Assembly: GCA_025558095.1 (NCBI GenBank)
Contig: JAIVFI010000019.1
Span: 434,001 to 498,000 of the forward strand
Length of the DNA: 64,000 nucleotides
Direction of reading: 5' to 3'
From: Hyaloraphidium curvatum
Lineage: Eukaryota > Monoblepharomycota > Hyaloraphidiomycetes > Hyaloraphidiales > Hyaloraphidiaceae
The notes under the pieces are model-generated. The model saw only the letters and a program-made list of their open reading frames with translations, searched no databases and had not been told where the DNA came from. A program made the position numbers and the translations under genes. Numbering within the stretch: the first letter of the stretch is position 1; each line of letters opens with the position of its first letter. Positions 22,801 to 32,630 of the stretch are shown piece by piece.

Positions 22801-23184
22801 CGCGACGATGTTGGGATGTCGCAGGGTCCGCAGGATGCGGATCTCGGACTCGAGGTTCTCGGCCAGGCGGTGGTCCAGCCGAGACCGATCGACGGACTTG
22901 ATGGCCACTGCGCGGGCCGTCAGCGCCGCAGACGGGCAGCCGGGACGCTGGTACCCACCGAGGACCGGCATGCCGTCGGAGGCGTAGCGCACGCCGTACT
23001 TGCCGGGGGTGCCGTGGTCGCCGGTGCGGCCCGGCGGCCCGGCGAACGTCTCCTTGTGGTTGCCCTTGAAAACGGTGGCAAATGAGCCGGAGCCGATGCG
23101 CTCGCCGAGGACATAGGCGCCGACGAGCGTCGCGGGCGTCGGGGGCAGGACGAGGGGGAGTTCGTGGGGCAGTTGGTCGGACAT
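19820..23184 (-). CDS. ATG1: Autophagy-initiating serine/threonine kinase Atg1/ULK
   Basis: Atg1 starts autophagosome formation with Atg13 and Atg17. The start is taken at [17 protein letters not shown] (23184); an in-frame Met lies 17 codons upstream at 23235. The kinase domain begins at once: [18 protein letters not shown], a regulatory stretch [16 protein letters not shown], a single short intron near 22600-22550, then [10 protein letters not shown] near 22490, ADFGFAR near 22385 and [12 protein letters not shown] near 22310. All catalytic residues are present. A long Ser/Pro-rich disordered middle (about 21900-20750) is followed by the C-terminal MIT-type helices ([20 protein letters not shown] near 20610, and [11 protein letters not shown] near 19915). 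About 1,100 residues, slightly longer than yeast Atg1 (897), with an unusually long insert in the kinase N-lobe ([12 protein letters not shown] region). Confidence 0.9.
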
Positions 23185-23537
23185 GTCGGAGGAACTCGCG
23201 GGAGGCCCACGGGCCGGGAATACCCAGCCGCGCAATGGGCACGGCGCCCTGAATGCGTCTGCGACGTGCGGGCCTCCGGTCGGGCCCCTGGGGCTGCCGG
23301 GGCACGGTCACGCGCACCGCGAGATTGCGTGTGGGGACGCTGGGTGCGGTGCGGCATCCGAATCCGATCCCCCTCTCACCAAACATATTTGCGCGATGGC
23401 CAGACGTCAGAATCAAGTATGCAAATACAAACAAATGCAACGCAGCGATGGTAATCCGTGCCGAGATCTAGTTCCCCCCTGCCGCGTCCGCGAGCGGTCC
23501 AACCCCCTCGCCAAAGTCGGAGAACCGCGTGCAGGCC
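23185..23537. other. Intergenic region upstream of ATG1
   Basis: About 350 bp between the ATG1 start and the stop of the upstream minus-strand GH5-like gene. It must hold the ATG1 promoter and the neighbour's 3' end. It is GC-rich up to about 23370 and noticeably AT-richer at 23380-23460. No gene is seen. Confidence 0.5.
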
Positions 23538-25585
23538 CTATGTCGCCGGAGTGGTGGCCGGGGCAGGAGGAACCGGGGGAGGGGAGGGTACGACAGAGGT
23601 TGCGGGTGCCGGAGGCGTCCCGGTGGGTGCCGGAGGCGTGGCAGTGGTGACCACCGCGGTCGTGGCGGGAGCTGAGGGAATCGTTGGAGGCGAGGGTGGC
23701 AGAGCGGTCGAAGGCACGCCCGTCGCGGGCACGCCGGTCGTGGGCACGCCGGTCGTGGGCACGCCAGTCGTGGGCACGACCTGCGAAGTCGATTTCGGTG
23801 CCGCGGTGGTCCGAGTCGCACTCGAGAACGACGTCGAGGTGCTCGAGCTCGCCGACGCGGTGCTCGTGCTTCCCGACAGGGAGTTCTGGCGGATGTTGGA
23901 CAGGCCCGACCACCCGTTCTCGTTGATCGCCTTCATCGCGTACCAGTAGGTACGCCCGGGCACGGCCGTCTCGTCCAGGTAGCCGATGCCCGGCCCTGTG
24001 AGCTCGCTCTCGCTCAGGTTCACGCGAAGGTTGATCCACGTCGCGTTGGGCCCCATCGTTCCGTAGTCCTCGCTGCGGTCCAACGCGTAGACCCTGGCAC
24101 CCGGCGAGCCCTGGAAGCGCACCCGGTTCGGCGCCACGAACGTCAGGATCGCGGGGGGCGCGGCTTCCGGGAGGGAGTAGCCGTATTCTCGGCCGTCCAG
24201 CACGCCGGCGTAGTACCGCATGCCTCCGACGATGTCCACGTTGTCCAGCGGGAAGCCGTTGGACACGTTGGGCGAGATGCCGGGCCAGGAGTAGGCCCAG
24301 TAGTCCTGGTTCAGTTGGCGTGTATCTGCAGGAACGGGCAAGGTGAGACGACCGGTGACCAGTCGGCACAGGCAACGCAACCCACAAAAGCCGCCGGCCT
24401 GGGACCGGAACGTCAGCATGGTCAGGAAGGCCCCCGACATGCCCGAGTTGATGACGTCGCCGCAAAAGGCCTGGAACTGCTTTAGCGGCATGAGGCCGAA
24501 CGACGACACGAACTGGGCCTTGCCGGCCCGCGTGGTGACCTGGACCTCGCTCATGAGGCTCTGGTAGCTGTTCGAGTCCTTGATGGCGAACGCCGTGAGG
24601 ACGCCGAAGGCCACGGTGGAGAGCGCAAAGACGGCCGCGTTGAGCCCGAGGAGGGCGTTGGTCTTGCGCTTGGAGAAGCCCTTGCGCTCGGCCAGGGTGC
24701 GGGTCCACTTGCCCGACACGGCGAGGAAGATGCCCGACAAGACAAAGAAGAAGAGCGCGATCTGCAGCCCGATGATGAGGCCCGCGTTGGGCTCGCTCCA
24801 GTACGTCTCCCCCGTGTAGTACCCCGTGTAGGCGTCGACGTCCGGGCTGCTCAGCAGCTGCTGGCTCCAGCGGGCGCCCGTGGTGCCGTCAAAAACCAGG
24901 TGGTTCGGGTCCTGCGCTTTGATGAACGACGCCATGTCCAAGACCCAGTCCTCCAGGGCCGTGCGGTTCGGAGCGTCCAAGTTGGAGCCGACCTGCCAGG
25001 CCATGATGGCCGGCTCGTCGCGGTAGGCCACGCCCGTGGCAGTATTGACGCGGTTGAGCAGGAACGCCACCACGGCCTTCCAGTCGCCGCGCAGGCCGGG
25101 GTCCGAGTAGAATGCCTCTGGCGGTGCGTCCCGGAAGGCGGCAAAGGCCGCGGTGCCGCCCGTCTCGGCGGCCGGTGCGCCGTCGATCAGGGGCAGCACG
25201 ACCCGCACGGACTGGTTCTTTGCGGCCCACACGGCGCGGTCCAGCGTGCGGAACGCCTCCTCGTCGAACTGCGCGGGGCCGTTGACTGCGGGGCGTCAGC
25301 ATTCCGTTGTGGGAAGAGCGGCCGGAGGACCCCACCGTTGCGGCGCAAGGTCGCCGGCTGTCCCGACCGGCGGATCGACAGCGGGCCGGTCCGCAGCACC
25401 TTGCCGCCCAGCTGCGCAACGGCCGTCGTGGCGTCGCGCTGCTCCCACGCCGACGGCAGCCGCCACAGCGGGTCGCCGAGTTGCGAGATGTACGGCACGT
25501 CGAACGACATCCACCGCAGCCGCGTGCCCGTCTCGTCCACGAGGTCGGTGCCGCGCCGGGAGATGAACCCGGTGATGTTGGCCAT
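23538..25585 (-). CDS. Membrane-anchored GH5-like protein, probable pseudoenzyme
   Basis: The fold is that of fungal GH5-related proteins of the beta-mannanase type: RRGTDLVDETGTRLRWMSFD, DPLWRLPSAWEQRDA, VAQLGGKVLRTGPLS, then after a short intron near 25300 DRAVWAAKNQSVRVVLP, GVAYRDEPAIMAWQVGSNL and IKAQDPNHLVFDG. In active relatives the WQVGSNL block ends in Asn-Glu (acid/base) and the later GKAQFVSSFGL block carries Glu-Phe-Gly (nucleophile). Here the former has Ser-Asn and the latter Ser-Phe-Gly, so both catalytic glutamates are missing. Two hydrophobic helices (LIIGLQIALFFFVLSGIFLA near 24770 and ALLGLNAAVFALSTVAFGVL near 24630) lie between these blocks. A fibronectin-III-like region (about 24120-23900) and a Ser/Thr/Pro-rich tail with VPTTG repeats follow. 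The start is MANITGFIS at 25585, or four codons earlier. No signal peptide is seen. Confidence 0.75.
23700..23785 (-). repeat. Coding tandem repeat, VP(T/A)TG
   Basis: A 15-bp unit encoding Val-Pro-Thr-Thr-Gly is repeated about four to five times in the tail of the GH5-like protein. It is a low-complexity, probably O-glycosylated stalk; copy number is likely variable between strains. Confidence 0.75.
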
Positions 25586-26261
25586 AGGCGCCGTCATCGC
25601 CGGGAATGGGGGAAATGCGGGACGGGGTCCGAGCGGTTGACTTGCCCGGAAAAGAGATGATCAGCCCTTCCTCTTCCGTGGGCGACCTACGTTGCGCCTT
25701 GCAGTGAACCCAAACTGTAGCGCTGTTTGTAATTCTGACAGACATGTAGGTACCTGGTCCTTCCCGGGGTCCGTTTGCTTGCTGCCCCCACGGAGTGAAC
25801 GGAGTGAGGGCTGGGCAAGAGGTGGGAGTCTCACCTGATATTGAGGGCAAGACCGAAGCTGCCTATGGAGGACCGTGGGAGCAAGTGGACACTTCGAAGA
25901 CCATCAGACAGACTTTGCGATGCATGTAGTCGGGGCAGATCTCTCGTGTGCGTTCACTGATATCGCAGGGGAATGCAGCGATCAGAGGCGTGCACTACAT
26001 GCGAAGGGGGCCCTGCGAAGCGACGTTCCGTTGCACCGCAAAGGTACATAAGTGCCCCAAAGGCCGGCAGCCGGCACTTCGTTGCGGCAGGCGGGGTGTG
26101 CGAGGCGGGGGACTCGATTGTGCCGTGCTGCGGCGAGCGTGACCGCGTTTGGGTGTGCGACCTCCAAGCGACCTTCCGCATTCGTGCCGTGCTTTCGGCA
26201 ACGCACCCGCCCGCTCCGCGGCCCTCCCCGCCGATGCGCGCTCGCCGGCCGGCGGAGTAGC
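25586..26261. promoter_or_regulatory. Divergent intergenic region, GH5-like/homeobox
   Basis: About 676 bp between two divergent starts, the longest gene-free stretch in the gene array. It presumably carries two promoters. It is less GC-rich than the flanking exons around 25700-25960. No repeated operator or RNA gene is recognised. Confidence 0.5.
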
Positions 26262-28362
26262 ATGGAGAGCACACCGCCGCCGGGTGCGGGGCCGCCCGCC
26301 GCCGCGGCGCCCGCGGAATCGCCGCCCGACGGCACCGCCGAGGCCGCGGTCGCCGGCGTGCTCGCGGGGCTCGGGCTGCCGTCGATGCACCGCGCCGCGA
26401 CGCTGGCGGGCCACCCCGTGCCGCACCCCGTTCCGCACGGTGCGCTGCTGTCGCCGGGGGCCGGGTCGCCCGGCGTGCGGCGCGCGGTCTCGGCCGGGTC
26501 GGGCGAGTCCCGCCGCCGCGCGCAGCCGCAGCGCCCGACGCAGTGGACAATCACCGACGAGTCGGCGCTGGCCGGCGCAGCAGCGGCGGCCGCGGACGCA
26601 CCCCCCGTGCCGCCGGCCAGGATGAACAAGCCGCGCACATACGTGTTCCACCCGCTGACGCCGTCGTCGATGAGCCAGATGCTGCACTACGACGGCGGCC
26701 AGCGCACGCCGCAGGGCAGGCACGGTCGCTCGGGCTCGCTGAGCCTGCAGCCGCCCGCAAACCCTGGCAGGGCTCCGCAGCCCGTGTTCGTGCAGCAGCA
26801 GGGCGCACCGATCCTGCTCCCGCCCGGCGCCGTGCCCGCCGTGCCCGCCGTCGCAGGCGTGCAGGTGCTGGCAGCACCCGTCGAGCCGCGCAGCGCCACC
26901 CCGCCCGACGCACGCATGCGCGATGGGTCGCCGCAGCCCGGCCCGCCGCCCCCCATGCACTTCATCCCCGCCTACCAGCTGCCGCCCGGCGTGCCGGTCA
27001 TGCCGGGCATGCTGCCCGTGCTCATCCCGCCCGGGCAGGCCCCGCCGATCCTCGTGCCCCACCCGCCGCCGCAAGGGGGCGGCTCGCCGTCGAGCGAGTC
27101 CGCCGGCAGCTCGGATTTGCGGCGCCAGGGCTCGGCCGGCCACGGCAATCCGACCGTGCACGGCCCTGCCATCGTCGTGCCCGCGGGCGAGCCCGACGCC
27201 GGCCCGCAGACGCCCCCCGCCGCCCCCGCGCCGCCCCCGGTGCCCCGGCGCTACTCGTTCGTCAACGTGACCTCGGCCGTGACCGCAAAGCTCGCGACAG
27301 AGCACGGACATGACGTCGGGATCCATTACAAGCAGAAGCGCAAGACCATCTCGCCCGCGCAGCTCAAGGAGCTCAACGCGGCCTTCCGGCGCTCCGACAG
27401 GCCGGGCGGCACGGAACGCGAGGAGCTGGCGCGGAGGCTGGGCATGTCGACACGCGAGGTGCAGGTGCGTCCCGTCCATCCGCGTGCCCCTCTGCTGCGC
27501 ACGTCCTGATGCATGCGATGCGTCCCCCCAGGTCTGGTTCCAGAACCGCCGCGCCAAGCAGCGATCGATGCACCAGAAGAAGGAGATCCGCCCGCCGCAG
27601 CCGCTCCCGGTGCCTGGCGAGGGCGAGGCGGACGCGGACGACGGGGAGCCGTACCCCACGCCGTTCGGGTCCCCTCGCGCGCGTCGGGCGCGGACGCTCT
27701 CGCTGGGCAACCGCAGCCACCGCTCCGAGAGCCTCGACCTGGACGACCGCGAGATGGAGGACGACGAGCAGGGCAGCGGAGAGGGGTCGTCGGGCATCGG
27801 GTCGCCCACCACGGCCGGCACCGAGGGCCCCGACTCCGTCATGTCGCCGCCGCCGACCCCGCCGATGGTTGGCATGCTGCAGGATGCGCCCCCGATGGCC
27901 GTGTCGCGCGGGCGCAGCGGGGTGGACCTGCTGGCCATGGTCGCCCTGCAGCACTCTGGTCCCGCCGAGGCTGGCCCCTCGCCGGTGCCGGCCGCGGCCG
28001 AGCCGCGCACGCTCATGACGCGCTGGGCGACGGGCGCATCGGACAGCAGCGACCTGACCCGCAAGTCGTCCACCAACTCGTCCGGCAGCGTCACCGTCTC
28101 GACCGTCGACACGAGGCGGCTGAGCGTCGGCAGCGCCAACCACCTGACCGACGCCCTGGAGGACATCCGGCTCACGGAGCAGCTGGCCGAGGAGGACGAC
28201 GACGGCATGAAGGGCCTCAAGCGGTCGTGGAGCGCCCGCGCGGCGCCCTCCGAGGCCGCGCGGGACCCGGCCGAGACCCAGGAGAGGGATTCTTCGCCGG
28301 CGCGCTCGAACCCTATCAAGAGAGCCTCATCGCACCGGCACCCGCTTTCGCACGAGTATTAG
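26262..28362 (+). CDS. Homeodomain transcription factor
   Basis: Two exons joined across 27468-27532 (GTGCGT...CCCCAG). The start MESTPPPGAGPPAAAA is at 26262. A long Pro/Ala-rich disordered N-terminal half (about 340 residues) precedes a typical 60-residue homeodomain at about 27330-27575: KRKTISPAQLKELNAAF, REELARRLGMSTREVQ, then VWFQNRRAKQR of recognition helix 3 with the invariant Trp, Phe, Asn and Arg. The intron splits the domain just before WFQNRR, a common homeobox intron position. The C-terminal part is acidic and Ser-rich (RSESLDLDDREMEDDE) and ends with a stop at 28360-28362. Expected to be a nuclear DNA-binding regulator. The targets are unknown and no second domain is visible, so no orthologue is claimed. 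Confidence 0.85.
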
Positions 28363-28525
28363 CAACGGGGGAGTGGCCCTCGAGTGTAGGCATTATTTCT
28401 CCCGTGGGGAATTAGGCTAGACTTTCGATTCTGGGAACGCCCTGCTGGAGGGGCTTGGAACTGCACAGGATGTACATACGTGAGGATACCTTCTTTTGGG
28501 TTATTCTGGGTTCAAGACATGAGTT

Positions 28526-29789
28526 TTAGCTACCTTCTAGCGTGATCGTCCCCTTCACACCCGTCCGCCCCCGGTCGTCCACGGCCCACACGTCCCACTC
28601 GACCTCGCCCGATGCGTTGTACCTGCTGGCGCCGCGGAGGGTGATGGGCCGTTCGACGTAGTACGGGGAGTTGAGCCTGAATTTGTACGAGGCGATGTTG
28701 GCACTCGCGTCGGGTCCGATCCGAGCGCGGAGCTCGTCCGAGAGGAACTGCGCGACAAGGGGGCCGTGCACGACCAGGTCGGGGTGCTTCTCGATCTCCT
28801 TGGTGTACGGCCGCTCGTAGTGGATCTTGTGCCTGCGGGCCAAGCCCGGTCAGATGGGAGCGCCAATCGCCACGACGTCATTGCGACGCACGTGTTGAAG
28901 GTGAGGGCCGAGTACCGGAACAGCAGGGCCGCGTCCGGCAGCACCCGCTTCTCCCATTCGAATTTGGGCTCGTCCTCGCCCACGGGCGGCGGCGCCGGCT
29001 TGGCGGGTGCGTCGGTGGAGGCCGCTTTGGCTCCCTCGGCCGGCTTCGGGATCTGCATGTACACCACCTGGCGACGTTCCGTGACGCAGAGGCCGGTGTC
29101 GTTCCAGAAGTCGCGCACTGCGGGTCGAGGTGAGGAGCAGCAAAGATGAAGTCAAGGTGACGTCAGGAACTGCTAGAAACGGAATGCCCACCTTCCTCCA
29201 CAAAAACCAGCGGTCCTCTCCGGTTGCCGTCCTTGATCTTGACGCCTTCCGCGGGGTAGTACATTTCCACAACGGCCTTGTCGCCGCAGCGGAGCGGGTT
29301 GCTGGTGTTGAAGGTGATGTTGGCGCCCGCGAACATCCTGACATCGAACGGCGGCGGAGGCTTGATGTCTTTCGGGTGTCCATCGGGGGAAAGACCAAAC
29401 GTAGGTTTGGACTGCAATGGTGTCAGGTTCGCTTTGAGTGTGCACCAAAGACTGAATCAGACCTCAATGAAGTATGCCAAGTGCCAGAGCGGGGGCAGCG
29501 GCGAGCCCTCCTCAAACTTCAGCCACGGGTCGTGCTCCGTCAGGGCCATGGTCGCGCCGTACAGGTTGGCGTGAGAGGTGTCGATCGTCGCGTGGACTTT
29601 GCGCGGCGGGGCCGCGACCATCGCCCCGGTCCACTTTTTGAGCCTGTCCAAGACCTCGGGATCCATTGTAGATTCGCTGGAGTTGTGCCGCATGGACATG
29701 CGGGAAGCGGCGGCGCCGGAGCATGCCGGTGCTCGGAGGGCACGGAGGTTCGGCGCGCCGAGAACGCGTGCAGCACGCAGCATCCCCAT
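28526..29789 (-). CDS. HTD2: Mitochondrial hydroxyacyl-thioester dehydratase type 2 (HTD2-like)
   Basis: HTD2 catalyses the 3-hydroxyacyl-ACP dehydratase step of mitochondrial type II fatty-acid synthesis, which feeds lipoate production. The N-terminus (MGMLRAARVLGAPNLRALRA, Arg/Ala-rich, no acids) is a plausible mitochondrial targeting peptide. The hotdog region then reads ALTEHDPWLKFEEGSPLPPLWHLAYF, DVRMFAGANITFNTSNPLRCGD, FWNDTGLCVTERRQVVYMQ and finally a MaoC-type block HYERPYTKEIEKHPDLVVHG, where Tyr and HG are family hallmarks. Three introns break it (near 29445, 29125 and 28850). The stop is at 28526. The order of a degenerate first hotdog and a conserved second one fits fungal Htd2. 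Convergent with the homeobox gene, 163 bp apart. Confidence 0.82.
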
Positions 29790-30067
29790 GCCGCGGTCGC
29801 GAGCACGCGGGAAACAGAAATTGCAGTCTATAAAAGTCCCGTGATGTGCCCTGCGGCGTGCAAAGAGCTGGAAATGCAGCGGGTGACAGCCGGCAGCGCT
29901 GTTGTCTTGATCAAGCGTCGGCCGCGACCAACCGGCAGGACGACGACCGCCAAATCAAGCGGCAACCAGGGCCGCTCGGCGCCGCTCCGCCACCCTCGCA
30001 CACCGCGCACCACCTGGTAACTGTCCTGGAAAGCCCGTGCCGACGTTAGCTACCCGGCGCGCGGCCG
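29790..30067. promoter_or_regulatory. Divergent intergenic region, HTD2-like/PIF1
   Basis: 278 bp between divergent start codons. One moderately AT-rich patch is seen near 29815-29850, on the HTD2 side. No known motif is recognised. Confidence 0.4.
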
Positions 30068-32383
30068 ATGTTCTCCAAGAAGGCAGCGGCCGACAAAGGC
30101 CAGACGAAGTTGCCCTTCGCACCGCTGCACAAGGCGGGCGACAAGCAGAGCCCTGCGACGCGCGATTCTCCGATGCCAAGGAACGACCCGAAGCCGCGCA
30201 ACTTGCCGTGGGGAAAGGTGCGAACGGTTCCGCGGTCCCAGAGGTCCCGCGCTTGACCGGGTCCCCCGCAGAAACCCGAACAGTCGCAGAACGGGCCGTC
30301 CAAATCGGGCTACTGGGCTGGCAGCAGGCAGAGCGGCTCGGGTGCCGGGGCGGCGGAAATCGCGGACGCCGAGCCGCAGTCGGGGTGGAAGACCACCAGC
30401 AAGGTCGAACCGCCAAAGAAGCGCAAGTTCGAGTACGACGACGGCTACGGGGAATTCGATGACGGATGGAGCGAGAACAAGAGCCGGACGGGCAAGGGCA
30501 AAACGACCGGGGGAATCAGCAAGGAGCAGAGGGCGGAAGACGCAAACCTGGCCGCCATCCTGAAACTGTCGGATGAGCAGAAGGTGGTGCTGGGTTGGGT
30601 AGCGGAGCATCGAGGTTCGTCCTTTGCGGCTGCGTTGGCCGGACAACAACTCTTGCTCGACAGAGAACGTCTTCTTTACCGGGGCTGCGGGTCGGTTCTT
30701 CACACTTTGCGTCCCGTTGCCTTTCGAACTGCTAACCTCCTACCGACAAAGGCACTGGGAAGTCTTTCCTCCTCAGACAGATCATCAAGGATCTGAAGCG
30801 TCTGCATGGCAAGGATGCGGTGGCGGTCTGCGGTAGGCAGTTCGCTTCCCTCTTGTCGGCCACTCTGACGGATACTCGTCAGCATCAACGGGTCTGGCTG
30901 CGGTGAACATTTCTGGCACCACTCTTCACTCGTGGGCAGGATGCGGACTGGCCCAGGAGCCGGCTCCGGTAGGGGATCATCGTTTGGGCTGCGCTTCGTC
31001 ATCCTGACCGGCCCTCCAGTTCCTCGCCAACAAGGTTCGCAAAAACAGGAATGCCCTTGCTCGGTGGTCGCGGACCCAGGTCCTCATCATCGACGAAAGT
31101 GGGATTGCGCGGCTTTGCACTCGGAACCCGCAAGTGCTGACCATCGTCACCAACAACAGTCTCCATGGTCGATGCCGTGCTGTTCGACAAGCTGGAAGAA
31201 GTCGCCCGCGATATCAAGCGCAACTCCAGACCTTTTGGTGGCATCCAAGTCATTCTCACCGGGGACTTTTTCCAACTGCCACCTGTTGACCAATCCGGGG
31301 CCAAGTTCGCATTCGAGGCGAAGTCGTGGTCGAGGGTGGTCACAAAGCAGATCGAGCTCAAGAAGGTGCGTGGCCAAAACAAGCGCCTTCGACTTTGCGA
31401 CTTGACATCAACGGATCCCCTCGTCCAGGTTTTCCGCCAGACCGACTCGACCTTCATCAACGTCCTCAACGAGCTCCGCATCGGACAATGCTCGGAAGAA
31501 ACGCGCCGCATCCTCAAAGGCCTGGAGCGCGTGCCCAACTACCCCAACGACGGAATCGAACCTACCCAGCTTTACTCGCGGCGGCAGGAGGTGGACAATG
31601 CGAACCAGGCGAAGCTCATGGCGCTTCCCGGCGAGCTGCGCAAGTATACTGCCACGGACACTGGCCTGCCAGAGAACCTCAAGAAGCTGGACGCCTCGTG
31701 CATGGCTCCCGCTTTGCTGTACCTCAAGGTCAACGCCCAAGTCGTCCTGATCAAGTCTGTCGACTCGGGCTTGGGAACGATGTCTTCGCAGCTCGTCAAC
31801 GGGTCCAGGGGTGTTGTGGTTGCGTTCTCCGACAAGACGGGCCTGCCGATCGTCAGGTAATGCTAGACACCGTTGTCTTCTCAACGGCTTTCTGATTGGC
31901 CACTCTCCCTCTCTGCAGGTTTACAAACGGGAAGGAGATCGAGATCGAAAAGCAAGAGTTCTCGCAGGAGAGCTCGGGGGAGAAGCTAGCGACTCGCCGG
32001 CAGATTCCCCTCCTCCTCGCTTGGTTCGTCGAGTCGCAACGTCCACGATTCGTTATCGCTGACCCTCCCATGCAGGGCTTTGAGCATCCACAAAAGCCAG
32101 GGCCAAACGCTGGACCGGGTCAAGATCGACCTTGGTTCCGTGTTCGAAAGTGGGTGCATCGGGCCATTTTGCAGCAATCGGGCTGATGCAATGGTGCTCG
32201 TTGATGACAGAGGGGCAAAGCTACGTCGGACTGAGTAGGGCACGGTCGATGGATGGTAGGCCGTCCCAACAGTTGGCAATCAGACGTCAGGCTTACCTTC
32301 CAACAGGTCTCCAGGTCTTGCGGTTTGATCCGTCGAAGGTCATGGCGCACCCGAAAGTCGCTGAATGGGTATGCCTTTCGTAG
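30068..32383 (+). CDS. PIF1: PIF1-family 5'-3' DNA helicase
   Basis: PIF1 helicases unwind G-quadruplexes and act at telomeres, replication forks and in mitochondria. The start is [19 protein letters not shown] at 30068; QTKLPF resembles a weak PCNA-binding (PIP) box. After a basic linker, the helicase motifs follow in order across several introns: Walker [19 protein letters not shown] split by an intron at about 30688-30756; [18 protein letters not shown] (motif Ia); QVLIIDE (Walker B, near 31078-31098); [13 protein letters not shown] (motif III, 31250-31286); [30 protein letters not shown] and [21 protein letters not shown] near 32075-32110; and YVGLSRARS near 32222. The stop is taken at 32381-32383, where the frame closes after [10 protein letters not shown]; an intron could extend the C-terminus. 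All ATPase motifs look intact. Confidence 0.85.
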
Positions 32384-32630
32384 AACGGAGGTGTCGGCGA
32401 CGCTCATTCGACCCCAATCAGGCACGAAAGATCAGAGAAGAGCAGCAAGAGTAGCTTTCGATGACTTATCTGAGTCCTGTGTAGATGGATGTTTCCCCTG
32501 GAGACGCATGCACGAAGAGCGTGAAGCCACGAAGGGCCCTGGACCATGGACTGTTCTCGCACCCAGAATACCATCCAGACACCTTCACTATTCGCAATCA
32601 GCCGCTAAATGGCTTTTTTCTAAATCTAGA
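32384..32630. other. Convergent gap, PIF1/eIF4G
   Basis: About 247 bp between the two stops. It may hold a short last exon of PIF1 (open frame to about 32640 on the plus strand). Nothing else is recognised. Confidence 0.4.

Noticed and set aside
23413-24708. Alternative minus-strand frame of 431 residues over the GH5-like gene
   Set aside because: His/Arg/Gly-rich with no conserved blocks; the overlapping frame carries the FN3-like and Ser/Thr/Pro regions.
25995-28319. A 774-residue open frame on the minus strand opposite the homeobox gene
   Set aside because: It is antisense to a gene with a clear homeodomain and is open only because GC-rich codons rarely form stops. Its composition (Arg/Gly/Ala/His) fits a shadow frame.
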